Shown one piece after another: positions 1 through 13,749 of a DNA stretch of 64,000 nucleotides (position 1 is the first letter of the stretch; every line of letters starts with the position of its first letter). This DNA is from Nematostella vectensis. Its lineage: Eukaryota; Cnidaria; Anthozoa; Actiniaria; Edwardsiidae. Both the position numbers and the translations under genes were made by a program. Below the pieces are notes generated by a model that made no database searches, was not told the DNA's origin, and saw only the letters and a list, made by a program, of their open reading frames with translations. The stretch is taken from NCBI RefSeq assembly GCF_932526225.1, contig NC_064045.1:3854498-3918497 (forward strand). Reading direction: 5' to 3'.

Positions 1-85
1 AGGGGAAACTTTGACATTAATTTAAAATTAATAAAGCCAAGATAATTAATAACTGCCAAGATAATGTAGAAGCCACACTTTAGGC

Positions 86-225
86 AGGCCCGTCGTACCC
101 AGGATTTTTCTTGGAGGGGTGTGCGAAATCCGAAAAAGTGGACCTAATTTTTCCGGGGTAGAGAGTTCTCTGATAAAAATCTTACCACCAAGGCTGCCTT
201 TGAAGCATGCCTTTGCAGTATCTCC
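86..225. repeat. Dispersed element, partial copy (relative at 44254)
   Basis: This stretch matches the short element at 44254-44448 closely: it shares CCAGGATTTTTCTTGG, AAAAAGTGGAC, TTTTTCCGGGG, AGTTCTCTGAT and AGTATCTCC in the same order. The right terminal inverted repeat seen in the other copy is not evident here, so this is a partial copy. I see no gene in positions 1-460. Confidence 0.65.
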
Positions 226-461
226 ACAGGACGTTTATTGTCGGATTTGGCTACATACTAGAGGGATCTAGCTTAGGATTCTTAGTTTTGTCTACAAATA
301 GCACGTCTATTGAGAACCAAAAGTGGACTTGTCGGTGGAGGGGGGGGGGGTGCGTTCTTTGAAATGGATGTCGGGAAAATTGACCTCTCTCCTCAAAATC
401 GCACCCCTTCCTCCGTTAAATAATGAACCTTCCCTAACCATCATAATTATCATATCCATCA

Positions 462-812
462 CAATTCTTACTGTCTCTCTCTTTAACCGTTTCAATTGAC
501 GAACTTATCGCTTCTATTCGTCTTCTTTTCTCACTATCCTAATTTCCCCCCCTTTTGACCGTTTTAAGTGACGAAGTTATCGCTTCCATTCGTCTCCTTG
601 TCTCACTATTTCTACTGTCTCTCTCTTTGAACGTTTCAGTTGACGAACTTATCGCTTCTATTCGTCTCCTTATCTCGCTATTCTTATTGTCTCTCTCTTT
701 GACCGTTACAGGTGACGAACTTATCGCTTCTATTCGTCTCCATTTCTCACTATTCTAATTTTCTCTATTTTTAAATGTTTTAGGTGACGAACGTGTCGCT
801 TCTACTCGTCTC
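462..812. repeat. 72-bp tandem array, about 5 units
   Basis: The motif GACGAACTTATCGCTTC recurs with its first base at 498, 570, 642, 714 and 786, an exact 72-bp spacing. Each unit is pyrimidine-rich (TCTCTCTCTTT). Because 72 is a multiple of three, a short reading frame stays open, which is not evidence of coding. Confidence 0.9.
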
Positions 813-1030
813 ACCACAAGACGTCTTGGTCACGTGGAAACACAAGAGCGCAAAGTACGATCTTGCTGTAGCAAAATCTCAATCTAACAATCCCTGATGT
901 CAATCCTTGTTAGCGTAAACCATGTGGGTTGTCCTCAAGCATACACTCACTGAAATATTTATATATTCATTCTATTTTACCTCATACACATAATTTTCGC
1001 GACGTCCGGCGGATATGTGTTTGAATTGCG

Positions 1031-2190
1031 CATTTTTTGCTAAAGTTACCAATTTTAGCATAGTGATAGTTTTTTAATACCCTTTTCAAGATAGGCTATA
1101 GAGCCAAGCTCAGATCGGCTTTAATTTCTAATTAATAAGGAGTATTGATTTGGCCGCCATTTTAAACCGGAAGTAAACTACCTTTTAATAAAAAATAAAT
1201 AAACTTGCGCATTTTGATACTGTTTTTCACTAGACAACTAAGATGAAAGTCAAAGAATGTATTTAAACCCAATATTTTTTTAAAATAACAGCAAATTTGT
1301 CATTTTTGGAACTTTAAAAGGGATAGCCACCTTTAACCGGATGTAGTCGAAAGTGAAACCTCGGACGTTTATTTCACCCCGCGCCCTCTAGCAAAAGACA
1401 CCAATTTAATTGCAGGCAAGAAGAGTGATAATCGCACACCCGAGGCCACCAGATTAACAGTTCCTACTGTTAGAAACCGTTCGTCTTGTAGCACTTGCAC
1501 ACATTCATGTGTGCGGTCGTTTACAGACGTTGAAGTCAATTGGTGGAGCGGCCCGCTCCCGGGGTACTTGGTATCGCCACCAGGCTTGTCACATAAGCAG
1601 TTGCTTTTGTCTTTCTTTTCTCTTGATCCAGCTATTGAGCGTGAATGTTTGGTATACTTGGGCTGGCTATATGTGTCTTTTAAATCATTTGACGACTTTC
1701 GAAAATAGTGAGTATCGACGCGTGACTTTTCACTTTCGGATTAAATTATCGGCCATTTTAATATCCCAAGATAATCCGTGATTAAATCAGATTTTCTTTT
1801 GGCTCCATAGCTTATCTTCAAAAGATGACCCTAAACTACTTCTGAAACAAGTGAAACAAACGTGCCAGTAATTACTCTTGACTACTTCCGGTTCAAAATC
1901 GCTGTCACCGTAAAAGTTACAAAAATTAAAAAATCTTGTTATTTTAAGAACTCTTTGGTTTAGATGCATTCTCTGACTTATAATTTCTTTGTCTATGCGT
2001 AAACTTTTTTAAAATGTGCGAGTTTATTTATTTTTTTGGAAAAAGTTAGTTTACTTCCGGTTCAAAATGGCGGCCAAATCAATATTCATTATTAATCAGA
2101 AATTAAAGCCGAACTGGGCTTGGCTCTATAGCCTATCTTGTAAGAGGTATAAAAACTATCACTATGCTAAAATTTATAACTTTAGCAAAA
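1031..2190. mobile_element. Large imperfect inverted repeat (foldback element)
   Basis: The segment from about 1031 to 1385 is repeated in reverse complement from about 1725 to 2190. Shared blocks include TTTGGCCGCCATTTT, CCGGAAGTAAACTA, GATAGGCTATAGAGCCAAGC and TTTTAGCATAGTGATAG. The arms are diverged, with small indels, and surround a central region of about 340 bp with no recognisable gene. The layout suits a non-autonomous DNA transposon or foldback element. I could not fix exact ends or a target-site duplication. Confidence 0.7.
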
Positions 2191-2450
2191 GTGACGCTAT
2201 AATAAAGTGTAATAAGGTACCTATGTTTAAAAAAGAAAATTTGGCTTACAAAGGAGCTTTATTTTTGCTCCATGTAATCTGGAAGCCTGATTTTCGGCCG
2301 CGTTGGTGAGAATCCGAAGCATGAAAAATAAAGACTGAAGTTAAAGTTATAAATATCTTGTGTTTCTGTTGTTAGGTGTATCAAGACTTATGAAATTTTG
2401 TTCTCTGCCAAGCACCAAGAAGGACCTTATTCCCGTATAAACCCTGAAGA

Positions 2451-5400
2451 CCAGCTATTCCACGCGTATCTACACCACAAAACGCGTACGACAGGTAAAC
2501 CCGACAGCTATTCCACGCGTATCTACACCACAAAACGCGTACGACAGGTAAACACGACAGCTATTCCACGCGTATCTACACCACAAAACGCGTACGACAG
2601 TTGAATACGACAGCTATTCCACGCGTATCTACACCACAAAACGGGTACGACAGGTGAATACGACAGCTATTCCACGCGTATCTACACCACGACACGTGTA
2701 CGACATGCAAATACGACAGCTATTCCACGCGTATCTACACCACAAAACGCGTACGACAGGGAAATACGACAGCTATTCCACGCGTATCTACACCACAAAA
2801 CGCGTACGACAGGTAAACACGACAGCTATTCCACGCGTATCTACACCACAAAACGGGTACGACAGGTGAATACGACAGCTATTTCACGCGTATCTACACC
2901 ACGACACGTGTACGACAGGTAAACACGACAGCTATTCCACGCGTATCTACACCACGACACGCGTACGACAGGTAAACACGACAGCTATTCCACGCGTATC
3001 TACACCACGACACGTGTACGACATGTAAACACGACAGCTATTCCACGCGTATCTACACCACGACACGCGTACGACAGGTAAACACGATAGCTATTCCACG
3101 CGTATCTACACCACGACACGTGTACGACATGTAAACACGACAGCTATTCCACGCGTATCTACACCACGACACGTGTACGACAGGTAAACACGACAGCTAT
3201 CCCACGCGTATCTACACCACGACACGCGTACGACAGGTAAACACGATAGCTATTCCACGCGTATCTACACCACGACACGCGTACGACAGGTAAACACGAT
3301 AGCTATTCCACGCGTATCTACACCACGACACGTGTACGACAGGTAAACACGACAACTATTCCACGCGTATCTACACCACGACACGCGTACGACAGGTAAA
3401 CACGATAGCTATTCCACGCGTATCTACACCACGACACGCGTACGACATGTAAACACGACAGCTATTCCACGCGTATCTACACCACGACACGTGTACGACA
3501 TGTAAATACGACAGCTATTCCACGCGTATCTACACCACGACACGTGTACGACAGGTAAACACGACAGCTATTCCACGCGTATCTACACCACGACACGCGT
3601 ACGACATGTAAACACGACAGCTATTCCACGCGTATCTACACCACGACACGCGTACGACAGGTAAACACGACAGCTATTCCACGCGTATCTACACCACGAC
3701 ACGCGTACGACAGGTAAACACGATAGCTATTCCACGCGTATCTACACCACGACACGCGTACGACAGGTAAACACGACAGCTATCCCACGCGTATCTACAC
3801 CACGACACGTGTACGACAGGTAAACACGACAACTATTCCACGCGTATCTACACCACGACACGTGTACGACAGGTAAACACGATAGCTATTCCACGCGTAT
3901 CTACACCACGACACGTGTACGACAGGTAAACACGACAGCTATTCTACGCGTATCTACACCACAACACGCGTACGACAGGTAAACACGACAGCTATTCCAC
4001 GCGTATCTACACCACGACACGTGTACGACATGTAAACACGACAGCTATTCCACGCGTATCTACACCACGACACGCGTACGACAGGTAAACACGATAGCTA
4101 TTCCACGCGTATCTACACCACGACACGCGTACGACAGGTAAACACGACAGCTATTCCACGCGTATCTACACCACGACACGTGTACGACATGTAAATACGA
4201 CAGCTATTCCACGCGTATCTACACCACGACACGCGTACGACATGTAAACACGACAGCTATTCCACGCGTATCTACACCACGACACGTGTACGACATGTAA
4301 ACACGACAGCTATTCCACGCGTATCTACACCACGACACGTGTACGACAGGTAAACACGACAGCTATTCCACGCGTATCTACACCACGACACGCGTACGAC
4401 AGGTAAACACGATAGCTATTCCACGCGTATCTACACCACGACACGCGTACGACAGGTAAACACGACAGCTATCCCACGCGTATCTACACCACGACACGTG
4501 TACGACAGGTAAACACGACAACTATTCCACGCGTATCTACACCACGACACGCGTACGACAGGTAAACACGATAGCTATTCCACGCGTATCTACACCACGA
4601 CACGCGTACGACATGTAAACACGACAGCTATTCCACGCGTATCTACACCACGACACGTGTACGACATGTAAATACGACAGCTATTCCACGCGTATCTACA
4701 CCACGACACGTGTACGACAGGTAAACACGACAGCTATTCCACGCGTATCTACACCACGACACGCGTACGACATGTAAACACGACAGCTATTCCACGCGTA
4801 TCTACACCACGACACGCGTACGACAGGTAAACACGACAGCTATTCAACGCGTATCTACACCACGACACGCGTACGACAGGTAAACACGACAGCTATTCCA
4901 CGCGTATCTACACCACGACACGTGTACGACAGGTAAACACGACAGCTATTCCACGCATATCTACACCACGACACGCGTACGACATGTAAATACGACAGCT
5001 ATTCCACGCGTATCTACACCACGACACGCGTACGACAGGTAAACACGACAGCTATTCCATGCGTATCTACACCACAACACGCGTACGACAGTTGAATACG
5101 ACAGCTATTCCACGCGTATCTACACCACGACACGCGTACGACATGTAAACACGACAGCTATTCCACGCGTATCTACACCACGACACGCGTACGACAGGTA
5201 AACACAATAGCTATCCCACGCGTATCTACACCACGACACGCGTACGACATGTAAACACGACAGCTATCCCACGCGTATCTACACCACGACACGCGTACGA
5301 CAGGTAAACACGACAGCTATCCCACGCGTATCTACACCACGACACGCGTACGACAGGTAAACACGACAGCTATTCCACGCGTATCTACACTACGACACGT

Positions 5401-8400
5401 GTACGACAGGTCAACACGACAGCTATTCCACGCGTATCTACACCACGACACGTGTACGACAGGTAAACACGACAGCTATTCCACGCGTATCTACACCACG
5501 ACACGTGTACGACATGTAAATACGACAACTATTCCACGCGTATCTACACCACGACACGTGTACGACATGTAAACACGACAACTATTCTACGCGTATCTAC
5601 ACCACAACACGCGTACGACAGGTAAACACGACAGCTATTCCACGCGTATCTACACCACGACACGTGTACGACATGTAAATACGACAGCTATTCCACGCGT
5701 ATCTACACCACGACACGTGTACGACAGGTAAACACGACAGCTATTCCACGCGTATCTACACCACGACACGCGTACGACAGGTAAACACGACAGCTATCCC
5801 ACGCGTATCTACACCACGACACGTGTACGACATGTAAACACGACAACTATTCTACGCGTATCTACACCACGACACGCGTACGACAGGTAAACACGACAGC
5901 TATCCCACGCGTATCTACACCACGACACGCGTACGACAGGTAAACACGACAGCTATCCCACGCGTATCTACACCACGACACGTGTACGACATGTAAACAC
6001 GACAGCTATTCCACGCGTATCTACACCACGACACGCGTACGACAGGTAAACACGACAACTATTCCACGCGTATCTACACCACGACACGCGTACGACATGT
6101 AAACACGACAGCTATTCCACGCGTATCTACACCACGACACGCGTACGACAGGTAAACACGATAGCTATTCCACGCGTATCTACACCACGACACGCGTACG
6201 ACAGGTAAACACGACAGCTATCCCACGCGTATCTACACCACGACACGTGTACGACAGGTAAACACGACAACTATTCCACGCGTATCTACACCACGACACG
6301 TGTACGACAGGTAAACACGATAGCTATTCCACGCGTATCTACACCACGACACGTGTACGACAGGTAAACACGACAGCTATTCTACGCGTATCTACACCAC
6401 AACACGCGTACGACAGGTAAACACGACAGCTATTCCACGCGTATCTACACCACGACACGTGTACGACATGTAAACACGACAGCTATTCCACGCGTATCTA
6501 CACCACGACACGCGTACGACAGGTAAACACGATAGCTATTCCACGCGTATCTACACCACGACACGCGTACGACAGGTAAACACGACAGCTATTCCACGCG
6601 TATCTACACCACGACACGTGTACGACATGTAAATACGACAGCTATTCCACGCGTATCTACACCACGACACGCGTACGACATGTAAACACGACAGCTATTC
6701 CACGCGTATCTACACCACGACACGTGTACGACATGTAAACACGACAGCTATTCCACGCGTATCTACACCACGACACGTGTACGACAGGTAAACACGACAG
6801 CTATTCCACGCGTATCTACACCACGACACGTGTACGACAGGTAAACACGACAGCTATTCCACGCGTATCTACACCACGACACGCGTACGACAGGTAAACA
6901 CGATAGCTATTCCACGCGTATCTACACCACGACACGCGTACGACAGGTAAACACGACAGCTATCCCACGCGTATCTACACCACGACACGTGTACGACAGG
7001 TAAACACGACAACTATTCCACGCGTATCTACACCACGACACGCGTACGACAGGTAAACACGATAGCTATTCCACGCGTATCTACACCACGACACGCGTAC
7101 GACATGTAAACACGACAGCTATTCCACGCGTATCTACACCACGACACGTGTACGACATGTAAATACGACAGCTATTCCACGCGTATCTACACCACGACAC
7201 GTGTACGACAGGTAAACACGACAGCTATTCCACGCGTATCTACACCACGACACGCGTACGACATGTAAACACGACAGCTATTCCACGCGTATCTACACCA
7301 CGACACGCGTACGACAGGTAAACACGACAGCTATTCAACTCGTATCTACACCACGACACGCGTACGACAGGTAAACACGACAGCTATTCCACGCGTATCT
7401 ACACCACGACACGTGTACGACAGGTAAACACGACAGCTATTCCACGCATATCTACACCACGACACGCGTACGACATGTAAATACGACAGCTATTCCACGC
7501 GTATCTACACCACGACACGCGTACGACAGGTAAACACGACAGCTATTCCATGCGTATCTACACCACAACACGCGTACGACAGTTGAATACGACAGCTATT
7601 CCACGCGTATCTACACCACGACACGCGTACGACATGTAAACACGACAGCTATTCCACGCGTATCTACACCACGACACGCGTACGACAGGTAAACACGATA
7701 GCTATCCCACGCGTATCTACACCACGACACGCGTACGACAGGTAAACACGACAGCTATCCCACGCGTATCTACACCACGACACGCGTACGACAGGTAAAC
7801 ACGACAGCTATTCCACGCGTATCTACACTACGACACGTGTACGACAGGTCAACACGACAGCTATTCCACGCGTATCTACACCACGACACGTGTACGACAG
7901 GTAAACACGACAGCTATTCCACGCGTATCTACACCACGACACGTGTACGACATGTAAATACGACAACTATTCCACGCGTATCTACACCACGACACGTGTA
8001 CGACATGTAAACACGACAACTATTCTACGCGTATCTACACCACAACACGCGTACGACAGGTAAACACGACAGCTATTCCACGCGTATCTACACCACGACA
8101 CGTGTACGACATGTAAATACGACAGCTATTCCACGCGTATCTACACCACGACACGTGTACGACAGGTAAACACGACAGCTATTCCACGCGTATCTACACC
8201 ACGACACGCGTACGACAGGTAAACACGACAGCTATCCCACGCGTATCTACACCACGACACGTGTACGACATGTAAACACGACAACTATTCTACGCGTATC
8301 TACACCACGACACGCGTACGACAGGTAAACACGACAGCTATCCCACGCGTATCTACACCACGACACGCGTACGACAGGTAAACACGATAGCTATTCCACG

Positions 8401-10577
8401 CGTATCTACACCACGACACGCGTACGACAGGTAAACACGACAGCTATCCCACGCGTATCTACACCACGACACGCGTACGACAGGTAAACACGACAGCTAT
8501 CCCACGCGTATCTACACCACGACACGCGTACGACAGGTAAACACGACAGCTATCCCACGCGTATCTACACCACGACACGCGTACGACAGGTAAACACGAC
8601 AGCTATTCCACGCGTATCTACACCACGACACGCGTACGACATGTAAACACGACAGCTATCCCACGCGTATCTACACCACGACACGCGTACGACAGGTAAA
8701 CACGACAGCTATCCCACGCGTATCTACACCACGACACGCGTACGACAGGTAAACACGACAGCTATTCCACGCGTATCTACACCACGACACGTGTACGACA
8801 GGTAAACACGACAGCTATCCCACGCGTATCTACACAACGACACGTGTACGACAGGTAAACACGACAGCTATTCCACGCGTATCTACACCACGACACGCGT
8901 ACGACATGTAAACACGACAGCTATCCCACGCGTATCTACACCACAAAACGGGTACGACAGGTGAATACGACAGCTATTTCACGCGTATCTACACCACAAA
9001 ACGGGTACGACAGGTGAATACGACAGCTATCCCACGCGTATCTACACCACGACACGCGTACGACAGGTAAACACGACAGCTATTCCACGCGTATCTACAC
9101 CACGACACGCGTACGACATGTAAACACGACAGCTATCCCACGCGTATCTACACCACGACACGCGTACGACAGGTAAACACGACAGCTATTCCACGCGTAT
9201 CTACACCACGACACGCGTACGACAGGTAAACACGACAGCTATTCCACGCGTATCTACACCACGACACGTGTACGACAGGTAAACACGACAGCTATCCCAC
9301 GCGTATCTACACCACGACACGCGTACGACAGGTAAACACGACAGCTATTCCACGCGTATCTACACCACGACACGTGTACGACAGGTGAATACGACAGCTA
9401 TCCCACGCGTATCTACACAACGACACGTGTACGACAGGTAAACACGACAGCTATTCCACGCGTATCTACACCACGACACGCGTACGACATGTAAACACGA
9501 CAGCTATCCCACGCGTATCTACACCACGACACGTGTACGACATGTAAACACGATAGCTATTCCACGCGTATCTACACCACGACACGTGTACGACAGGTAA
9601 ACACGACAGCTATTCCACGCGTATCTACACCACGACACGCGTACGACATGTAAACACGACAACTATTCCACGCGTATCTACACCACGACACGCGTACGAC
9701 ATGTAAACACGACAGCTATTCCACGCGTATCTACACCACGACACGTGTACGACAGGTAAACACGACAGCTATCCCACGCGTATCTACACCACGACACGCG
9801 TACGACAGGTAAACACGATAGCTATTCCACGCGTATCTACACCACGACACGCGTACGACAGGTAAACACGACAGCTATCCCACGCGTATCTACACCACGA
9901 CACGCGTACGACAGGTAAACACGATAGCTATCCCACGCGTATCTACACCACGACACGCGTACGACAGGTAAACACGACAGCTATCCCACGCATATCTACA
10001 CCACAACACGCGTACGACAGTTGAATACGACAGCTATTCCACGCGTATCTACACCACGACACGCGTACGACATGTAAATACGACAGCTATCCCACGCGTA
10101 TCTACACCACAACACGCGTACGACATGTAAAAACGACAGCTATTCCACGCGTATCTACACCACGACACGTGTACGACAGGTGAATACGACAGCTATTCCA
10201 CGCGTATCTACACCACGACACATGTACGACAGGTGAATACGACAGCTATTCCACGCGTATCTACACCACGACACGCGTACGACAGGTAAATACGACAGCT
10301 ATTCCACGCGTATCTACACCACGACACATGTACGACAGGTGAATACGACAGCTATTCCACGCGTATCTACACCAAGACACATGTACGACAGGTGAATACG
10401 ACAGCTATTCCACGCGTATCTACACCACGACACATGTACGACAGGTGAATACGACAGCTATTCCACGCGTATCTACACCACGACACGCGTACGACAGGTA
10501 AATACGACAGCTATTCCACGCGTATCTACACCACAAAACGCGTACGACAGGTAAACACGACAGCTATTCCACGCGGG
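2451..10577. repeat. 53-bp satellite array, 153 units
   Basis: A typical unit begins GACAGCTATTCCACGCGTAT, continues with TCTACACCACGACACG, CGTACGACAGG and ends TAAACAC. The marker GCTATTCC lies at 2454 in the first unit and 10563 in the last, 8109 bp apart, exactly 153 x 53, so there is no net length change over 8.1 kb. Variation is mostly a few substitutions: CGCGTACG/CGTGTACG, CAGGT/CATGT, TATTCC/TATCCC, CAGCT/TAGCT/CAACT. The unit is rich in CpG and contains ACGCGT twice. Short open frames inside are by-products of repetition. Left-edge units carry CACAAAACG instead of CACGACACG, and this form returns at the right edge. Confidence 0.97.
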
Positions 10578-10595
10578 TTCCTGATTGGAACCCGG
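10577..10595. repeat. Short hairpin at the satellite edge
   Basis: GGGTTCC and GGAACCC form a perfect 7-bp inverted repeat around a 5-base loop exactly where the 53-bp array stops. No function is known. Confidence 0.6.
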
Positions 10596-10696
10596 ACAGA
10601 AGGGTGTTTCTGGGCCGTTATCAGCTTTAAACCAGCCATTGATGAAATTTTGCTAATATAATATAAATGTTTTATTGTGCTTTGTTATATTTTTAT

Positions 10697-10992
10697 TTGC
10701 GTTTTACTGTCGAATCCGTTGTATCGCGACACGCATTAAGTTTTCTGTTCCGTCAGTAAAACCATTTTGAGCCAACCAGAGTCTCGCTGTGTGCACTTCC
10801 CTAGCTATCCTCTGGACGAAAACCAGACAGTGTCGCGACAGAAAGCCAGGCAACTGCTATAGGCGAGAGATGGCAAGAATCTGATTGGCTTGGAATGATT
10901 GGACTGGCGGAACAGAAAATCCTAAAATACAAAAACAAATCGATTTTTTGAAAATGCGGAGTCGCGATACAAGGGATTCGACAGTAAAAAGA
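10697..10992. mobile_element. Foldback element of about 300 bp
   Basis: TTTTACTGTCGAATCC followed by TTGTATCGCGAC at 10697 recurs in reverse complement ending near 10990. Further paired blocks (TTTTCTGTTCCG, GAGCCAACCAGA versus AAGCCAATCAGA) extend the arms toward the centre. A TGTCGCGACA palindrome lies inside. This is typical of a miniature inverted-repeat element; target-site duplications were not resolved. Confidence 0.65.
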
Positions 10993-13327
10993 TTGTTCAA
11001 AAGTGCGTGCTTAACCATTTGTTGGTTACCGGCAACACCGGATTTTAACTCCCAGGTACGGGAAATAATACATTTCTGCCGATGGAATGTAATGATAGAG
11101 GCAGAAATGTTTATTTTGACGGCATGTGAATTACACGTGGGAATGTGAAGAGAGTGCAGTATGGGTATGAGTATATAAGGGGAGACATAGCGCGCTAGTG
11201 TCACTCTAGCCAGCTCCTCTGTTAAAGCCATATTTACTTTTGATATTTTTTTGTTTTTTCTTTTAACTTTTTCTTCGGCTCTTAAGCAGCAAGAGCACGC
11301 AATGCTGAGCATGGGTTCGGGGAACACGGTCTGGAGTTTTTCCCACAGGGTTTTTATCTCTGGTTTACGTGTCCTGCTCAGTTTTAACTTCTTGTAAATA
11401 TACGCTATGTTATCCAACAGTGATTACTGCTCGCTGGGCGCAGGCTACATATCCAAAATAAACAGGAGTTCTCCTTAACTGTGTTTGTTGTAAAGTGTTA
11501 TGAAATGGAGGCAAAATCGAGAATTAAGGAGAAAAGCAACCCAGAAGTCGGGATTGGAGCAGCAACAGAGGCCGGGATATTGCGATTCCCACCCCTTTTT
11601 CCTCAGTACCCTATTCTTATGTTGCTTTTTGCTTACAGAGGTAACGCCTGGGGACACCAGGGGGTGGTACAGAGTCATAGCTGTGGACTACTGGGATCGA
11701 GGCAGCAAACCTTCGACGCCTGGAAGACTAGGGTTGAATACAAATATAGACGGATGATTTCTTTTACCCTTTGTCTTCTAAATTTTTCTCTCTATCCAAG
11801 TGTCTTCTTCAAGTCTCCCATCCTCTACCTTCCCTTTGTTTATTATGATTCATTCATTTATTTCAAGTATATAATAGAAAAAATCCAAGCTATAATCGGA
11901 CAGTTAGAACGTTGATAACGATAGCAACTCCAGGAAATAGTTTTGTACGGACCTGTCGTTTTTCTATAATAAAAACGTACTATGTTGGTGGGGGGGGGGG
12001 GGGGGGGGGGGTAGGGGTGGAAGATTGGTAATAAAAACGTACTATGTTGGTGGGGGGGGGGGGGTAGGGGAGTTGCATAGAGACGGACCATTAGAAAAGT
12101 GAATTGAAGGGGGGGGAGGGGTGGAAGGTTTCAGTCGTGCATGTTTTTCTCAAGACGTGCATAATTTTTTTTTATCGTTGTATGCATTTTTTCTTTCTGG
12201 TTTTGGCTGCATGCATTTTTTCCAGGCCTTTCATCGTGTAAGAATTGATTTTGTTCCTAACCTTCCCCCACTTCACTTTTTTAATGGCCCGTCCCCTATT
12301 TGGGGAGGCGCTTATTCTATCAGCTTAGGGTGACGCTAACTCGAGGATGGGCGCCAAGCAACTTGGACGCCGACGGCAGAGAGAACGTAACCCCCAAAAC
12401 GTTTTCATGCTTTGCGCTCAATTCTAAACAAGTTTTGATAAACTTCACTCGTTTTTATAGTCCCCCAAAAAATAGAGACAAGCCTAAAACCTTATTTTTA
12501 ACATAGCGAACAAGGATATAGTCTAGTTTTCAGCGCACACGTTTCAGCCCTTTGGTCTAGCTCAGCGGCGTTGCCAAGACTATTAACAGGAGGGGGCCCA
12601 AAACGTCTCGTACATTGACTGTAGTTTTGGATACTAGAAGGGGGGGACCTGTAGCTATACCGTAAAACTTGAAAGGGAAAAGGCTGAAATGAATCAGAAT
12701 TAATTTCGAGTACATTTCACGTCTGGCTTGAATTTTCCATTTTTTTTTCTTTTTGCCGTCGCTGTTCGCGTTGCGGTCGTCGTTGCTTTAATTCCCTATT
12801 TATTATCTAGTGCTGCTTCGTTCTTTCCTAGCTCTAATTTCCACCTCCAATTTCTATCTCTCGGCTCTCCTTTTTTCTTTATACTTTTTTGCCTGGGCCG
12901 TCACAATTCTTACCGACCACAGAAAACCCGGACAGAAGTCTCTGTAAGAGCTCCGGGGACTATTTTCATTGAATAATAATGCCGCAAGGTCTCGAAATAT
13001 GAGGGTTGCATAACCCTTTTGTGTATCTTGGTATTTGTTTATTAAAGAAGCATTCCTTTGACAAGTCTCGTCTTATTTAAAGAAATTCTAACATCGAATC
13101 TTCGCCTTTTTACTGAGAAGATACGTAAGCCGGTAAGTCGCTAGTAGATTTCTCTTTACCTATGTTTTGCTACGTCGCCTCGGCCCTTCTGCAAACGTTT
13201 ATGTCCATTTTAGAGTTTTTTCAGGACTTTCTTAGCCGCGCCATACTTCCTGGTGTAAGTACTTCGGATACACATTTCCGCTTCCTCGCATTTCTCGTTC
13301 TATTTTCAGACTTTTGTACTTCTGTAA
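10993..13327. other. No clear gene; LTR-like promoter region, G-runs
   Basis: I recognise no gene here. Between about 11140 and 11470 there is a TATA-like GTATATAAGG at 11171, a T-rich stretch and an AATAAA at 11457, an order that could be a solo LTR or a host promoter. At 11968 and 12032 a segment of about 64 bp starting AATAAAAACGTACTATG is tandemly duplicated, each copy followed by a long run of G. The rest is unremarkable AT-rich DNA. Confidence 0.4.
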
Positions 13328-13440
13328 ATGGCTGCCCTACACGATCCTCCAGCAGCAGAATTAGCTGCTTTGGCTGATCCTGCTATCGCCGTTCCAGCGG
13401 ACCCGCCTGTCGAGCCAGAGAGAGCCGAGGGAAACGAGGT
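13328..13440 (+). pseudogene. Possible N-terminal coding fragment of the DIRS-like element
   Basis: An ATG at 13328 opens a frame rich in Ala, Pro, Asp and Glu (starting MAALHDPPAAELAALAD) that stops about 40 codons later, just after GAG|GTATTA, which resembles a splice donor. It lies just upstream of the polymerase region in the same orientation, so it may be the start of the element's first ORF. This is inference; no domain is recognisable. Confidence 0.35.
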
Positions 13441-13499
13441 ATTAACATAAAATATTTTATTATCCTTTCGATACTATTCATATAGCGGCTATTTATTTT

Positions 13500-13735
13500 T
13501 GTCAAGCCCAATCCGAACTTATCCTAGCTTTTTTGAGTATTTGTCTTCTTATTCATAACTCTCGTACGTTTGTTGGCTTGTTTGGCAAGCCCTAATTCGG
13601 ACTTATTCATAACTCTCGTATATGCTTGTAGCATGGCTGGTTTGTCAAGCCCTAATTTGGAGTTATTCAAAACTCTCGTACATTTGTTGGTTTGTTTGTC
13701 AAGCTCTAATTTGGAGTTATTCAAAACTCTTGAAG
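13500..13735. repeat. Degenerate tandem repeat of 54-83 bp
   Basis: AAGCCCTAATTTGGAGTTAT and variants recur at about 13505, 13588, 13648 and 13702, each followed by TCATAACTCTCGTA or TCAAAACTCT. Spacing is irregular (83, 60, 54 bp). It lies within the 5' part of the DIRS-like element and was probably once coding. Confidence 0.7.
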
Positions 13736-13749
13736 ATATTCGTAAGGAA

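Noticed and set aside
2451-10577. CRISPR-like array
   Set aside because: The units are contiguous 53-bp repeats with no unique spacers, in an intron-bearing eukaryotic context.
10857-11417. 186-codon minus-strand ORF
   Set aside because: Low-complexity translation across a foldback element and an LTR-like region; no domain or conserved motif.
11481-11915. 144-codon plus-strand ORF
   Set aside because: Contains a likely splice donor (AGAGGTAACG) and AT-rich hydrophobic tail; nothing recognisable.
12728-12976. Possible membrane protein ORF of 82 residues
   Set aside because: Hydrophobicity comes from T-rich DNA; no start context, homologue or splice support.
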